A DNA stretch of 64,000 nt from Nostoc desertorum CM1-VF14. Its GTDB lineage: Bacteria; Cyanobacteriota; Cyanobacteriia; Cyanobacteriales; Nostocaceae. Positions 52,324 to 61,758 of this stretch are shown here, one piece after another (position 1 is the first letter of the stretch; every line of letters starts with the position of its first letter). The notes under the pieces are model-generated. The model had not been told where the DNA came from. It was given only the letters and a program-made list of their open reading frames with translations, and did no database searches. The stretch lies in contig JAHHHR010000019.1 of assembly GCA_019359245.1 (NCBI GenBank), positions 1 through 64,000 on the forward strand, read 5' to 3'. The position numbers were made by a program, and so were the translations under genes.

Positions 52324-53386
52324 GAATATTCTGATTTTAGGAGGAGCTGGTTTTGTTGGCAGTTCCTTAGCAATTAATTTAAAAAAGCATCACTCGTCCA
52401 GGAGAATTATATGTTTCGATAATCTCCGAAGGCGTGGTTCAGAACTAAACCTTCCCAGATTTAAAAATTTAGACATTGACTTTATTCACGGTGATATTCG
52501 CTCTCCTAGTGATTTAGATCCCGCAATCTTTAATTCCGTTGATACTATAATTGATTGTTCTGCTGAACCTTCTGTGCTTGCAGGATTTGCCTCTCCACAA
52601 TACGTCTTGCAAACTAATTTATTAGGAACTATTAATGTTCTTGAACTAGCTAGGCAAATCCAGGCTCGTTTACTCTTCCTCTCCACTAGTCGCGTTTATC
52701 CGATTGAAACGCTTAAGTCAGTTAACTTAGTAGAACTACCAACCCGCTTTAGCATTGCTCCTGAACAGACAATATCAGGAGTATCTCAGCTTGGTATAGC
52801 GGAGGAATTTCCACTTCAAAGCTACCGTTCTCTCTATGGTACTACCAAACTTGCTTCAGAAATGCTAATCGAAGAGTATCGGCAAGCTTATGGTATTCAG
52901 GCAATAGTCAACCGTTGTGGTGTAATTACAGGGCCTTGGCAAATGGGTAAAGTTGACCAAGGTGTTTTTGTTTTGTGGTTAGCCGCACACTATTTTGAAA
53001 AATCTCTAAGCTACATAGGCTATGGCGGTACAGGTAAACAAGTTAGAGATTTATTACACATTGAGGATTTATTAAGTTTAATTAATTATCAGTTAGAAAA
53101 TTTTTCAGAACTTGATGGGGATGTTTTAAATGTTGGTGGAGGTGCTGATAATAGTCTATCTCTACTAGAAACTACTAAACTATGCGAGACAATCACTGGT
53201 AAATCTATTCCTATCAAATCAGAAGAAATAGCCAGACAAGGTGATATCCCCATTTATATTACAGACTCTTCCAAGATAAGTTCTAAGACTGGATGGGAAC
53301 CAATCATGAGTCCAGAGAAAACCCTCAGAGATATTTATAACTGGATTATTGAGTATGAAACAATCCTAAAGCCCATTTTATCCTAA
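52316..53386 (+). CDS. CDP-paratose 2-epimerase-like SDR (first)
   Basis: A 356-residue extended SDR. The NAD motif is ILGGAGFVGSSLAINL (residues 7-22), followed by the family-typical FDNLRRRGSELNLPRF and HGDIRSPSDLD. The catalytic Tyr-Lys pair is in SLYGTTKLASEMLIEEYRQA. The closing blocks FLSTSRVYPIETL and NRCGVITGPWQMGKVDQGVF and RDLLHIEDLLSLI agree with CDP-paratose/tyvelose epimerases (RfbE type). The true product may be another 2-epimerised sugar. It overlaps the GtrA-GT2 gene and is followed by a second SDR of the same family. Confidence 0.85.
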   Translation: MAENILILGGAGFVGSSLAINLKKHHSSRRIICFDNLRRRGSELNLPRFKNLDIDFIHGDIRSPSDLDPAIFNSVDTIIDCSAEPSVLAGFASPQYVLQTNLLGTINVLELARQIQARLLFLSTSRVYPIETLKSVNLVELPTRFSIAPEQTISGVSQLGIAEEFPLQSYRSLYGTTKLASEMLIEEYRQAYGIQAIVNRCGVITGPWQMGKVDQGVFVLWLAAHYFEKSLSYIGYGGTGKQVRDLLHIEDLLSLINYQLENFSELDGDVLNVGGGADNSLSLLETTKLCETITGKSIPIKSEEIARQGDIPIYITDSSKISSKTGWEPIMSPEKTLRDIYNWIIEYETILKPILS

Positions 53387-53421
53387 ACTGTTGTTTGTAC
53401 TATGAGGTGAGTCAAAATATT

Positions 53422-54507
53422 ATGCCCACCGTTTTAATTACTGGTTCATCGGGTCTAATTGGTTCGGAATCCGTTCATTTCTTTGTCCAAAACGGTTTTC
53501 ATGTTGTCGGTATCGATAATAATATGCGGGCGATATTTTTCGGTGAATCTGCCTCCACAGACTGGAATCGTCGCATTCTAGAAGATAAATATGGTGATAG
53601 CTATCGTCACTATGATATTGATATCCGCGATCGCTCCGCAATAGAAAACTTATTTCAAGAATATTCTTCCGATATTTCTCTCATTATCCATACAGCAGCA
53701 CAGCCATCCCATGACTGGGCAGCGAAAGACCCCCACACAGATTTTACAGTTAATGCTAACGGCACTTTAGTATTACTAGAAGCAACTAGGCAATACTGCC
53801 CTGATGCAGTTTTTATATTTACCTCAACTAACAAAGTCTATGGCGATACTCCTAATTATCTACCCTTGCAGGAGTTAGAAACTCGCTGGGAAATTGAACG
53901 AAATCATCAATATACAGAAGGCATTGATGAGTCAATGACAATCGACAACTCTAAACATTCTCTATTTGGTGCTTCTAAAGTTGCCGCAGATATCCTTGTT
54001 CAAGAGTATGGTAAATACTTCGGTATGAAAACTGCTAGCTTTAGAGGAGGTTGCCTGACCGGTCCAAACCATTCTGGCGCTCAATTGCACGGTTTTCTAG
54101 CGTACTTAATGAAATGTGCTATTGCTGGCGAAACCTATACCATTTTTGGCTATCAAGGCAAACAGGTTAGAGATAATATACATAGTTACGATCTTGTCAA
54201 TGCTTTTTACCATTTTTATCAAAATCCCAGATGTGGAGAGGTTTATAATATTGGGGGTTCTCGGCATAGCAATTGTTCTATGTTAGAAGCAATATCAATT
54301 TGCGAAAATCTCGTAGGAAAAAAGCTGCAATCCACTTATACAGAACAGAATCGCTCTGGCGATCATATCTGGTATATTTCAGATGTCAGAAAGTTTCGTT
54401 CTCACTATCCAACTTGGGAATACAAATATAATCTTCGACAGATACTAGAAGAGATTTATTATGCTCAAGCATCTAGAAATATTGGGCATCCTAAAAAGTT
54501 GTTTTAA
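53422..54507 (+). CDS. CDP-paratose 2-epimerase-like SDR (second, Phe at the Tyr site)
   Basis: A 361-residue extended SDR with VLITGSSGLIGSESVHFF and later IIHTAAQPSHDWAAKDPHTD and FTSTNKVYGDTPNYLPL. In the usual YxxxK site it reads HSLFGASKVAADILVQEYGK, with Phe at the catalytic Tyr position. I recall this as a feature of one subgroup, so it may not mean loss of function. CLTGPNHSGAQLHGFLAYLM and YQGKQVRDNIHSYDLVNAFY complete the fold. ATG 53422 (MPTVLITGSS) was chosen over an upstream start at 53395 because the Rossmann strand begins there. Confidence 0.85.
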   Translation: MPTVLITGSSGLIGSESVHFFVQNGFHVVGIDNNMRAIFFGESASTDWNRRILEDKYGDSYRHYDIDIRDRSAIENLFQEYSSDISLIIHTAAQPSHDWAAKDPHTDFTVNANGTLVLLEATRQYCPDAVFIFTSTNKVYGDTPNYLPLQELETRWEIERNHQYTEGIDESMTIDNSKHSLFGASKVAADILVQEYGKYFGMKTASFRGGCLTGPNHSGAQLHGFLAYLMKCAIAGETYTIFGYQGKQVRDNIHSYDLVNAFYHFYQNPRCGEVYNIGGSRHSNCSMLEAISICENLVGKKLQSTYTEQNRSGDHIWYISDVRKFRSHYPTWEYKYNLRQILEEIYYAQASRNIGHPKKLF

Positions 54508-54588
54508 AAGTATCTGGATATTAACTTTTGTTAGCTCATCATTAGAATATAAAACCCATAAATCGAGTTGTTACATACATCTAAATAA

Positions 54589-55509
54589 ATGACAGCAAAA
54601 GTTGCAGCTTACATAACTCTGTATAAAGATAAGCAAGCTGCTAGCAAGTGTCTGCAAGCCATTAAATCTCAATCTATAGCAATCGATATTGTTTTCATAG
54701 TAGATAATTCCGAACAAGAATTACTAGAAACTGATAACAGTGCGTCAATTTTGATACATCATTATCCTGAAAATATTGGGATTGGTCAAGGCTTGGCACT
54801 TGCGCTGGAATGGGCAACAAAGGAAGGTTATGATTTTTTATGGACTTTTGACCAAGACAGTTTACCGACAAAGAATTGTTTGGAAATTCTCTTGAAAACT
54901 TACAAAAAGTTGTCTCTAGAGTATGGTAAAAAGATTGGGATTATTGCTCCTACTGCCATTGATCACAAAACTGAAGAAGTTGTACAGGGAGCAGTTTTTG
55001 TAGGAGACCAGTTTATAGGTTGGAAGCACAATAATAATGTTGATTTTTATGAGTGCGACTCTCCTATAACTTCTGGTTCTTTGATTTCCATTGCTGCTGC
55101 TAAGACTGTTGACCATCCTCGTGCAGAATTGTTTATAGATGGGATTGATCTTGACTATGGACTGAGATTACGACAACAAGGATTCCATAATTTGATAGTT
55201 ACTACAGCCATCATGTATCATAATTTTGGTAATCCAGTTAAAGTCAAGTTTTACCAACGAGAAATAATTATTCATCAATATTCTGCTCTACGTAACTACT
55301 ACATTACTCGAAACCATACTTATTTAGAAACTCGCAACGCTGAAGGCTTGTATCGACTAATCAGTTGTGGGCGACGCATAAAATATTTACTCCGCAGGAT
55401 AGTTACAATTTTACTGTATGACCCGGAAGACAAAACCTTAAAAGTATGGGCTTGCTTGCTGGGAACATTTCACGGTTTTCAAGGAAAGCTTGGTAAAACT
55501 TGGTGTTGA
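54589..55509 (+). CDS. GT2 glycosyltransferase (rhamnosyltransferase-like)
   Basis: A 306-residue GT2 of the RfbF/RfbN rhamnosyltransferase type. Blocks: KVAAYITLYKDKQAASKCLQ, VFIVDNSEQELLETD, NIGIGQGLALALEWATKEGY, the metal site WTFDQDSLPTKNCLEIL, and LFIDGIDLDYGLRLRQQGF with YHNFG downstream. Presence of rfbA, rfbC and rfbD at the end of the locus fits a dTDP-rhamnose donor. Cytosolic, probably peripheral. Confidence 0.85.
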   Translation: MTAKVAAYITLYKDKQAASKCLQAIKSQSIAIDIVFIVDNSEQELLETDNSASILIHHYPENIGIGQGLALALEWATKEGYDFLWTFDQDSLPTKNCLEILLKTYKKLSLEYGKKIGIIAPTAIDHKTEEVVQGAVFVGDQFIGWKHNNNVDFYECDSPITSGSLISIAAAKTVDHPRAELFIDGIDLDYGLRLRQQGFHNLIVTTAIMYHNFGNPVKVKFYQREIIIHQYSALRNYYITRNHTYLETRNAEGLYRLISCGRRIKYLLRRIVTILLYDPEDKTLKVWACLLGTFHGFQGKLGKTWC

Positions 55510-55650
55510 GTTATTAAAAAGAGAATTTAACCGAATAGTAAACAAGAAATAATTCAATAAAATTACTTCGATCAGAGCGGGTCACTTATCAGCTTTTATA
55601 TGAAATATTTTCAGCAAAATTAGCTAAGGTTTCAACTCAATTAAACTATA

Positions 55651-56499
55651 GTGATTTATTTTTTAATTGTTAATTATTATTCTACGAATTTAGTATTGGA
55701 ATTAATCAATTCTATACGAAAAACAAACTATGTTGATTACAAAGTAATTATCATTAATAACTCACCTGATGATAATTCTATTGATCTTCTCAAAACGGAA
55801 TCTGTATTGATTTTTGATGCTGAAACTAATTTAGGTTTTGGCTGTGCTTGTAATTTAGGCTTAAAATGGATTTACATTCAAGATCCCCAAGCATATGTTT
55901 GGATAATCAATCCAGATGCATATTTTATAGAAAATAATTTAGAAAAAGTTAACCCATTTTTTAAGTTGCATCCAGAAATTTCAATTCTTGGTACACTTAT
56001 CTATACACCGACAGGTGAAGTTTGGTTTGCCGGCGGTCGATTTATTCCTAAAACGGGCGCAATCATTACCCAAAAAAAATTAACAAAAATGGATGTAGAC
56101 TTTGTTAATTGTGATTGGGTTTCAGGGTGTAGTCTAATCGTTAACTTGAATAGTTTTACTGAGTGTCCTCATTTTGATACTGCTTATTTTCTTTATTATG
56201 AAGATGTAGATTTTTGTTTACGCTATGCCAATCAAGGACATATAGTTGCCATAAATAATACTTTTTCAGTGCTGCATCAACCATCCAGTATTACTAATAG
56301 AAATGTTTTTAGTAAAATAAGAAATAGTACATATAGCTATTTGTTGACAATGAATAAGTATACAAATAAATTCATCTTTAGTGTTAGATTAACTTCTCAA
56401 ATATTAAAGGCTATTTTAGGGTTGATACTAAAACCACAAGCTGCATTAGGAAAAATTTATGGTATATGGGATTATGTGATAAGCAACCAGAATAAATAA
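55651..56499 (+). CDS. GT2 glycosyltransferase
   Basis: A 282-residue GT2, start GTG 55651 (MIYFLIVNYYSTNLVLELIN). Blocks: KVIIINNSPDDNSIDLL, AETNLGFGCACNLGLKWIYI, the metal site WIINPDAYFIENN (NPD in place of DxD, common in this branch), VSGCSLIVNLNSF and YFLYYEDVDFCLRYANQGH. The EDVDF acidic pair is typical of rhamnosyl- and related transferases. Very AT-rich, like the preceding genes. Confidence 0.85.
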   Translation: MIYFLIVNYYSTNLVLELINSIRKTNYVDYKVIIINNSPDDNSIDLLKTESVLIFDAETNLGFGCACNLGLKWIYIQDPQAYVWIINPDAYFIENNLEKVNPFFKLHPEISILGTLIYTPTGEVWFAGGRFIPKTGAIITQKKLTKMDVDFVNCDWVSGCSLIVNLNSFTECPHFDTAYFLYYEDVDFCLRYANQGHIVAINNTFSVLHQPSSITNRNVFSKIRNSTYSYLLTMNKYTNKFIFSVRLTSQILKAILGLILKPQAALGKIYGIWDYVISNQNK

Positions 56500-56664
56500 C
56501 TTATTAAATTCTATCTATTATTAATATTCTAATAAAAAGTTTATATGCAAATATTAAAACAGACTATTACTACTAAAATTATTTTATTTAACAATAGATA
56601 CTTGTTAAGTATTAGATATAAATATCAGCTAAACTCAATATTATTTTATGATTAATTATAAATA

Positions 56665-57732
56665 ATGACATTATTAATTAATCTCTCCTTTCTATTAACT
56701 AAACCCACAGGTATCACTACCTACGCTCTCAATTTGCTGCCTCACTTACAACAACTTTATCCTACACTCTTAGTTTCTCAGAATATTCCTGGTTACAACT
56801 GCTACCCAATTCCTCCTAACCAAACCGCAGAACAAGGGATAAAAGGTCATTTGAAACGCCTTGTTTGGACGCAATTCCAATTGCCACAAATCTATAGAAA
56901 GCTAAAATCGCAGATTTTATTTTCCTCGCTTCCAGAAGCACCCCTTTATAGCAACTGTTGTTTTGTAGCAATGGTTCACGATTTTATCCCGTTGCGTTTT
57001 CCTAAACGTTTTTCACCACTGACGCCCTATTACCGCTACTACATTCCCCAAGTCATTAACCAAGCACAACACATTATTTGTAATTCTCAGGCAACAGCTA
57101 AGGACATCACAAACTTTTACGGAATTCCTGCAAACAAAATTACCCCCATCCCCCTCGCGCACGATCGCACTCACTTCTCCCCTCTAAATCTACCTACTCG
57201 CAACTACTTTCTCTACATTGGACGCCAAGAACCTTATAAAAACATCCAGCGACTCATCAGTGCTTTTGCTGCGTTACCTAGCTGCAAAGACTATGAACTG
57301 TGGTTAGCAGGACCAAGCGATCGCCGTTATACCCCAATATTAAAAGCGCAAGTTGAGCAACTAGGTATAACTAATCAAGTAAAGTTCCTAGACTACATTC
57401 CTTACAGCGAATTGCCAAAAATCATCAATCAAGCGATCGCTCTGGTTTTCCCTAGTCTCTGGGAAGGCTTTGGTTTACCTGTCCTCGAAGCAATGGCTTG
57501 TGGTACTCCCATCATTACCTCCAATCTCTCCTCCTTACCAGAAGTGGCTGGCGACGCGGCGATTCTGATCAATCCTTACAACACCGGAGAAATTACAGAG
57601 GCAATGCAGGCTATTGCAACTGATTCGGAGTTGCGATCGTGCCTTTCTAGCAAAGGTATCACTCATTCACAACAATTCAGTTGGGAAAAAACAGGAAAAG
57701 CAACCGTCGAAGTTTTATCCCGATACCTATGA
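56665..57732 (+). CDS. GT4 glycosyltransferase
   Basis: A 355-residue GT-B enzyme of family GT4. Start is MTLLINLSFLLTKPTGITTY. The donor-side blocks are YFLYIGRQEPYKNIQRLISA, ELWLAGPSDRRYTPIL, VKFLDYIPYSELPKIINQAI, and the E-x7-E motif in PSLWEGFGLPVLEAMACGTP. Domains are complete. From this gene on, base composition and HIP1 sites (for example near 57303 and 57434) look like the rest of the genome. Confidence 0.9.
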   Translation: MTLLINLSFLLTKPTGITTYALNLLPHLQQLYPTLLVSQNIPGYNCYPIPPNQTAEQGIKGHLKRLVWTQFQLPQIYRKLKSQILFSSLPEAPLYSNCCFVAMVHDFIPLRFPKRFSPLTPYYRYYIPQVINQAQHIICNSQATAKDITNFYGIPANKITPIPLAHDRTHFSPLNLPTRNYFLYIGRQEPYKNIQRLISAFAALPSCKDYELWLAGPSDRRYTPILKAQVEQLGITNQVKFLDYIPYSELPKIINQAIALVFPSLWEGFGLPVLEAMACGTPIITSNLSSLPEVAGDAAILINPYNTGEITEAMQAIATDSELRSCLSSKGITHSQQFSWEKTGKATVEVLSRYL

Positions 57733-57830
57733 AAGATAAAGTAACGCCAGAATTTAGATGCCAGGATTTGGGATTTTGTCCAGATTTCAGATTATCTTGA
57801 CTAATGACTTACAACTGATCCTCAATCCTT

Positions 57831-58907
57831 ATGAAAGCACTAATTCTCTCTGGCGGGAAAGGTACACGCCTACGTCCCCTCACCTACAGCGGAGCAAAAC
57901 AACTCGTACCAGTTGCTAATAAACCTGTTTTGTGGTATGGCATTGAAGAAATGGTCGCTACTGGTATTACTGATATTGGTATCATCATCAGCCCGGAAAC
58001 CGGGGCAGAAGTCCAAGCGAAAACTGGCAATGGAGAATGCTTTGGAGCGAACATCACCTACATCGTACAAGATCACCCAGCCGGACTTGCTCACGCCGTC
58101 CAAATCGCCCGTCCCTTTTTAAAAGACTCTCCCTTTGTCATGTACTTGGGCGATAACCTGATTCAATTAGGTGAGTTACGTTATTTTCTGCAACAATTTA
58201 GCCAACAGCAGCCAGATGCTCTGATTCTCTTGCGTTCAGTTGCCAATCCTAGCGCCTTTGGTGTGGCTGAGGTAGATGAAACAGGACGGGTATTACAGTT
58301 AATTGAAAAACCCAAAGTTCCTCCTTCAAATCTGGCATTGGTAGGAGTTTATTTCTTTTCTCACCACATCTTTGATGCGATCGCAAATATCCAACCTTCC
58401 GCCAGAGGCGAACTGGAAATTACTGATGCTATTCAATACCTAATTAATCAGGAAAAACAAGTTTTATCTTACAATCTCCAAGGTTGGTGGTTAGATACTG
58501 GTAAAAAAGATGACTTGCTAGAAGCTAACCGATTGATTCTCGACACCTATCTAACAGCATCAGTTCTTGGCGAAATCGATGCCCAAAGTCAGATTATTGG
58601 GCGAGTCCAAATCGGTGCAAAATCTAAAGTCATTAACTGCACAATTCGGGGTCCAGTAGTCATTGGTAGCAATTGTCATTTAGAAAACTGCTTTATTGGC
58701 CCTTATAGTAGCATTGCTAACAATGCGACACTCATTGATACTGATTTAGAACACAGTGTGATTTTAGAAAGTGCTAAAATTGCCGGAATCCATCAGCGCA
58801 TTATTGATAGCGTGATTGGGCAAAGGGCACAATTGACTCTTGCACCCCGTCGCCCCAAAGCATTGCGATTTATGATTGGCGACGATTGTCAAATTGAACT
58901 AACGTGA
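57831..58907 (+). CDS. rfbA: Glucose-1-phosphate thymidylyltransferase, long form
   Basis: RfbA/RmlA makes dTDP-glucose from dTTP and glucose 1-phosphate, the first step of dTDP-L-rhamnose synthesis. The 358-residue protein has the nucleotide loop LSGGKGTRLRPLTYSGAKQL (about 6-25), LGDNLIQ, FGVAEVDETGRVLQLIEKPK and YFFSHHIFDAI. A C-terminal left-handed beta-helix (about 250-350, IIGRVQIGAKSKVINCTIRG onward) marks the long RmlA/StrD-like form rather than the short enterobacterial one. Followed by rfbC and rfbD on the same strand. Confidence 0.92.
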   Translation: MKALILSGGKGTRLRPLTYSGAKQLVPVANKPVLWYGIEEMVATGITDIGIIISPETGAEVQAKTGNGECFGANITYIVQDHPAGLAHAVQIARPFLKDSPFVMYLGDNLIQLGELRYFLQQFSQQQPDALILLRSVANPSAFGVAEVDETGRVLQLIEKPKVPPSNLALVGVYFFSHHIFDAIANIQPSARGELEITDAIQYLINQEKQVLSYNLQGWWLDTGKKDDLLEANRLILDTYLTASVLGEIDAQSQIIGRVQIGAKSKVINCTIRGPVVIGSNCHLENCFIGPYSSIANNATLIDTDLEHSVILESAKIAGIHQRIIDSVIGQRAQLTLAPRRPKALRFMIGDDCQIELT

Positions 58908-59023
58908 TTTACTTATTAAAAACAGGGCAAGCCGCGGTCGAAGTGTTACCTGTTAGCTGTAAAATACAAGCATTAAATTACTCTCACAATTAACACTGTG
59001 GCGGGTTACTCGAAATAATATTG

Positions 59024-59569
59024 ATGAGCATTGTACATACCAAAATACCCGAAGTTATACAACTTGAACCCCAAGTATTTACAGACGATCGCGGGTTCTT
59101 TTTTGAAGCCTACAACGATCGAAAATTTGCCCAAGAGACTGGTATTGTTACTAACTTTGTTCAAGATAACCACTCTGGCTCAAAACAAAATGTCCTGCGG
59201 GGATTGCACTACCAAATCCAACAACCCCAAGGTAAACTTGTCCGGGCTATTGTTGGCACTATCTTTGACGTAGCCGTAGATATTAGAAAAAGTTCGACTA
59301 CTTTCGGTAAGTGGGTGGGTTATGAACTTAGTGCTGAGAACAAACGCCTACTGTGGATACCACCAGGCTTTGCTCATGGCTTCCTGGTGCTTTCAGAAAT
59401 AGCTGAAGTTCTCTACAAAGCTACAGATTACTACGCACCCCAAGGCGATCGCACCATCCTATGGAACGATCCAGATTTAGCTATAGATTGGCCTTTGAGT
59501 ACGCCACCGATTTTATCAGCTAAAGACGAAGCCGGGAAACCTTTGAGAACTGCTGAAGTATTTGATTAA
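59024..59569 (+). CDS. rfbC: dTDP-4-dehydrorhamnose 3,5-epimerase
   Basis: RfbC epimerises dTDP-4-keto-6-deoxyglucose at C3 and C5. The 181-residue cupin has PEVIQLEPQVFTDDRGFFFE, the active-site block VLRGLHYQIQQPQGKLVRAI, FDVAVDIRKSSTTFGKWVGY and PPGFAHGFLVLSE. The His and Tyr/Asp set is intact. A TTG one codon upstream is possible; ATG 59024 is used. Confidence 0.95.
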   Translation: MSIVHTKIPEVIQLEPQVFTDDRGFFFEAYNDRKFAQETGIVTNFVQDNHSGSKQNVLRGLHYQIQQPQGKLVRAIVGTIFDVAVDIRKSSTTFGKWVGYELSAENKRLLWIPPGFAHGFLVLSEIAEVLYKATDYYAPQGDRTILWNDPDLAIDWPLSTPPILSAKDEAGKPLRTAEVFD

Positions 59570-59573
59570 CATA

Positions 59574-59607
59574 GTCATTGGTCATTGGTCATTGGTCATT
59601 GAGCATT
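59574..59607. repeat. GGTCATT tandem repeats after rfbC
   Basis: CATTGGTCATTGGTCATTGG and similar units start just after the rfbC stop. A second small array (ACAAATGACAAATGACAAAT) runs into the rfbD start at 59753, so its start codon lies in repeat sequence. Confidence 0.7.
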
Positions 59608-59752
59608 GGTTGTCAGATACCCAGCCTCTTGCTATACCCTAAGCTTACTTTTATAGTGTGCGGAAAAACTTTGTCTTTCATCGAACTAATTTAAACCAAG
59701 TTAAAGAGTGGGCGTGGCTTCTCTTGGACAAATGACAAATGACAAATAACAA

Positions 59753-60643
59753 ATGACTAAATCAATTTTGCTGATTGGTAGCAACGGTCAGGTGGGTAAA
59801 GAACTGCAACAAATACTTCCATCCTATGGCGATATTATCTCAGTAGCACGCCCAACAGTAGACCTTGCCCTACCCGATACCCTCCGAGATGTTATCAGAT
59901 CAAAGCAGCCACAAATCATCATTAACGCCGCTGCCTATACTGCTGTAGACAAAGCTGAAAGCGAATCCGAATTAGCTACCGCTATTAATGCGATCGCACC
60001 CCTAATTATTGCCCAAGAAAGCCAAAAATTAGGAGCTTTCTTAATTCATATTTCGACAGATTATGTCTTTGATGGCAATGGGTGTAGCCCTTACCAGGAA
60101 ACCGATGCGACTAATCCCTTGAGTGTTTATGGTAAAACCAAACTCGCAGGAGAAGAAGCTATTCGGAAAACTTGCGCCCATCATCTCATCCTCCGTACTG
60201 CTTGGGTTTATGGAACCTTTGGCAAAAGTAACTTTGTCAAAACTATGCTACGGCTAGGTGCAGAACGCCAAGAACTCCGTGTTGTCGCAGATCAAATAGG
60301 TAGCCCGACTTGGGCGCAAGACATAGCCGTAGTAATAGGCCAGGCGATTTTGCAGTTAACGCCAGACATTAGCGGCACTTATCACTACACTAATAGCGGT
60401 GTTGCTAGTTGGTATGATTTTGCCGTTGCCATTTTTGAAGAAGCCCAACAGCTAGGCTTCCCTTTAAAAGTTGAACGTATTGTCCCCATTACAACCGCCG
60501 AATATCCCACGCCAGCCCGTCGCCCTGCTTATTCCGTCCTTGCTTGCGGAAAAATTTCAGCAATTTTAGAAACACATCCCCCCCATTGGCGACAAAGACT
60601 CCGGCAAATGCTTAGGGATTTGAAAATTGAGAATGGGGCATAG
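59753..60643 (+). CDS. rfbD: dTDP-4-dehydrorhamnose reductase
   Basis: RfbD reduces dTDP-4-keto-L-rhamnose to dTDP-L-rhamnose. The 296-residue SDR has ILLIGSNGQVGKELQQILPS, INAAAYTAVDKAESE, HISTDYVFDGNGCSPYQETD, the YxxxK pair in SVYGKTKLAGEEAI, and ILRTAWVYGTFGKSNFVKTM. Complete. The dehydratase RfbB, needed between RfbA and RfbC, is not encoded in the window and must come from elsewhere. Confidence 0.95.
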   Translation: MTKSILLIGSNGQVGKELQQILPSYGDIISVARPTVDLALPDTLRDVIRSKQPQIIINAAAYTAVDKAESESELATAINAIAPLIIAQESQKLGAFLIHISTDYVFDGNGCSPYQETDATNPLSVYGKTKLAGEEAIRKTCAHHLILRTAWVYGTFGKSNFVKTMLRLGAERQELRVVADQIGSPTWAQDIAVVIGQAILQLTPDISGTYHYTNSGVASWYDFAVAIFEEAQQLGFPLKVERIVPITTAEYPTPARRPAYSVLACGKISAILETHPPHWRQRLRQMLRDLKIENGA

Positions 60644-60681
60644 GGCATTGTTAATTAACTTTCTTCCCTATCCCCTATTCC

Positions 60682-61422
60682 TTATTTCTTTTGACTTTTT
60701 AAAACTCCCGTCTCTTGCTGTATTGGCAAGACATCTAAAATATCAGTTTGGGAACAGTATTTTAAATCTTCATGACAGTCAAGACGCAACAATCGTTGGC
60801 CGTGACTAGCTTGGTGAAGTAATCCTAATAAGTTATCTTGCCACTGAGAGTAGAGAGCGATCGCACTTATTACTTCATCATTACCAGCGATTTCTTCTGG
60901 TGACAACGTGGTTTTTTCTAAAATACTATGAGCGATCGCACCTGCACAAACTGTATCTTCTAAAGAAAAACTGCCTTCCCAACCAGAACCAATAATCCAC
61001 ACTGTCTCTGGTTGCTTTTCTAAAACGAATTGCACCACCGCAGCCCGGTTAATCAAGGCTGCTGCTAATAGATTTGGGGAGTCCTGTACCCGTTGTAAGG
61101 CACGAGTGCCATTGGTGGTACTAATAAACAAGCGACGCCCTTGCACCAATTCTGGTGTGCAGTCGAGGGGAGAGTTACCCAACTCAAAGCCAGCTACTTT
61201 CGCGCCACCGCGTTCTCCAGCTCGCAGACGTTTTTCAGAAGGCCATTTCTCGCTAACTTCAATTAACTGATCTAAATCGCTGAATACTTGTACAGCTTCG
61301 CCTCCAGCTGCCAGAACTGTCGCAATTGTGCTAGTGGCTCGCAAGACATCGACTGCGATCGCACATTCTGGCGCTTTACCCGTTGGAGTCAATTCAGGAG
61401 TGTGGTATACGAATAGCTTCAC
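60682..61422 (-). CDS. comB: 2-phosphosulfolactate phosphatase family protein (ComB)
   Basis: A 246-residue protein of the ComB family, in methanogens the phosphatase of coenzyme M synthesis. Cyanobacteria have conserved homologues whose substrate is unclear. Blocks: ECAIAVDVLRATSTIATVLA, RAGERGGAKVAGFELGNSPL, FISTTNGTRALQRVQ, VWIIGSGWEGSFSLEDTVCA and GAIAHSIL. Length and motifs are normal. It converges on rfbD. Confidence 0.9.
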   Translation of the reverse strand: MKLFVYHTPELTPTGKAPECAIAVDVLRATSTIATVLAAGGEAVQVFSDLDQLIEVSEKWPSEKRLRAGERGGAKVAGFELGNSPLDCTPELVQGRRLFISTTNGTRALQRVQDSPNLLAAALINRAAVVQFVLEKQPETVWIIGSGWEGSFSLEDTVCAGAIAHSILEKTTLSPEEIAGNDEVISAIALYSQWQDNLLGLLHQASHGQRLLRLDCHEDLKYCSQTDILDVLPIQQETGVLKSQKK

Positions 61423-61758
61423 GCGCTGGATACACCTAGTTTAATACTACTGTCGCAAATAACATTTTACCTAGTTGGTGTCACTAACTATAATCTCAAT
61501 TGCTCCTAGAGAATTTTTTAGCATCAAAATGCATAATGGTAACTAATTCAATACATAAATACTCAAAAATTCCATTTCTATGCTTATAGACTTTCAGATT
61601 CGCTGCACTATCCTGTAATCTAAAACAAGAACAGATTTTCTAAAACTGTATTTGGCGTTCTAAGTTAGCACCACTACGCATACTGACTAAGCTTGCCAAA
61701 CAAAAACCAAAATTTTTACCTCTACTCCGCTTATCCAAAATCTCAAATCGAAATCGCT
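61423..61758. other. Divergent intergenic region comB / blaI
   Basis: AT-rich spacer without a gene. A BlaI-type repressor often binds its own promoter at TACA-type dyads, but I did not find a clear palindrome here. Confidence 0.4.
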
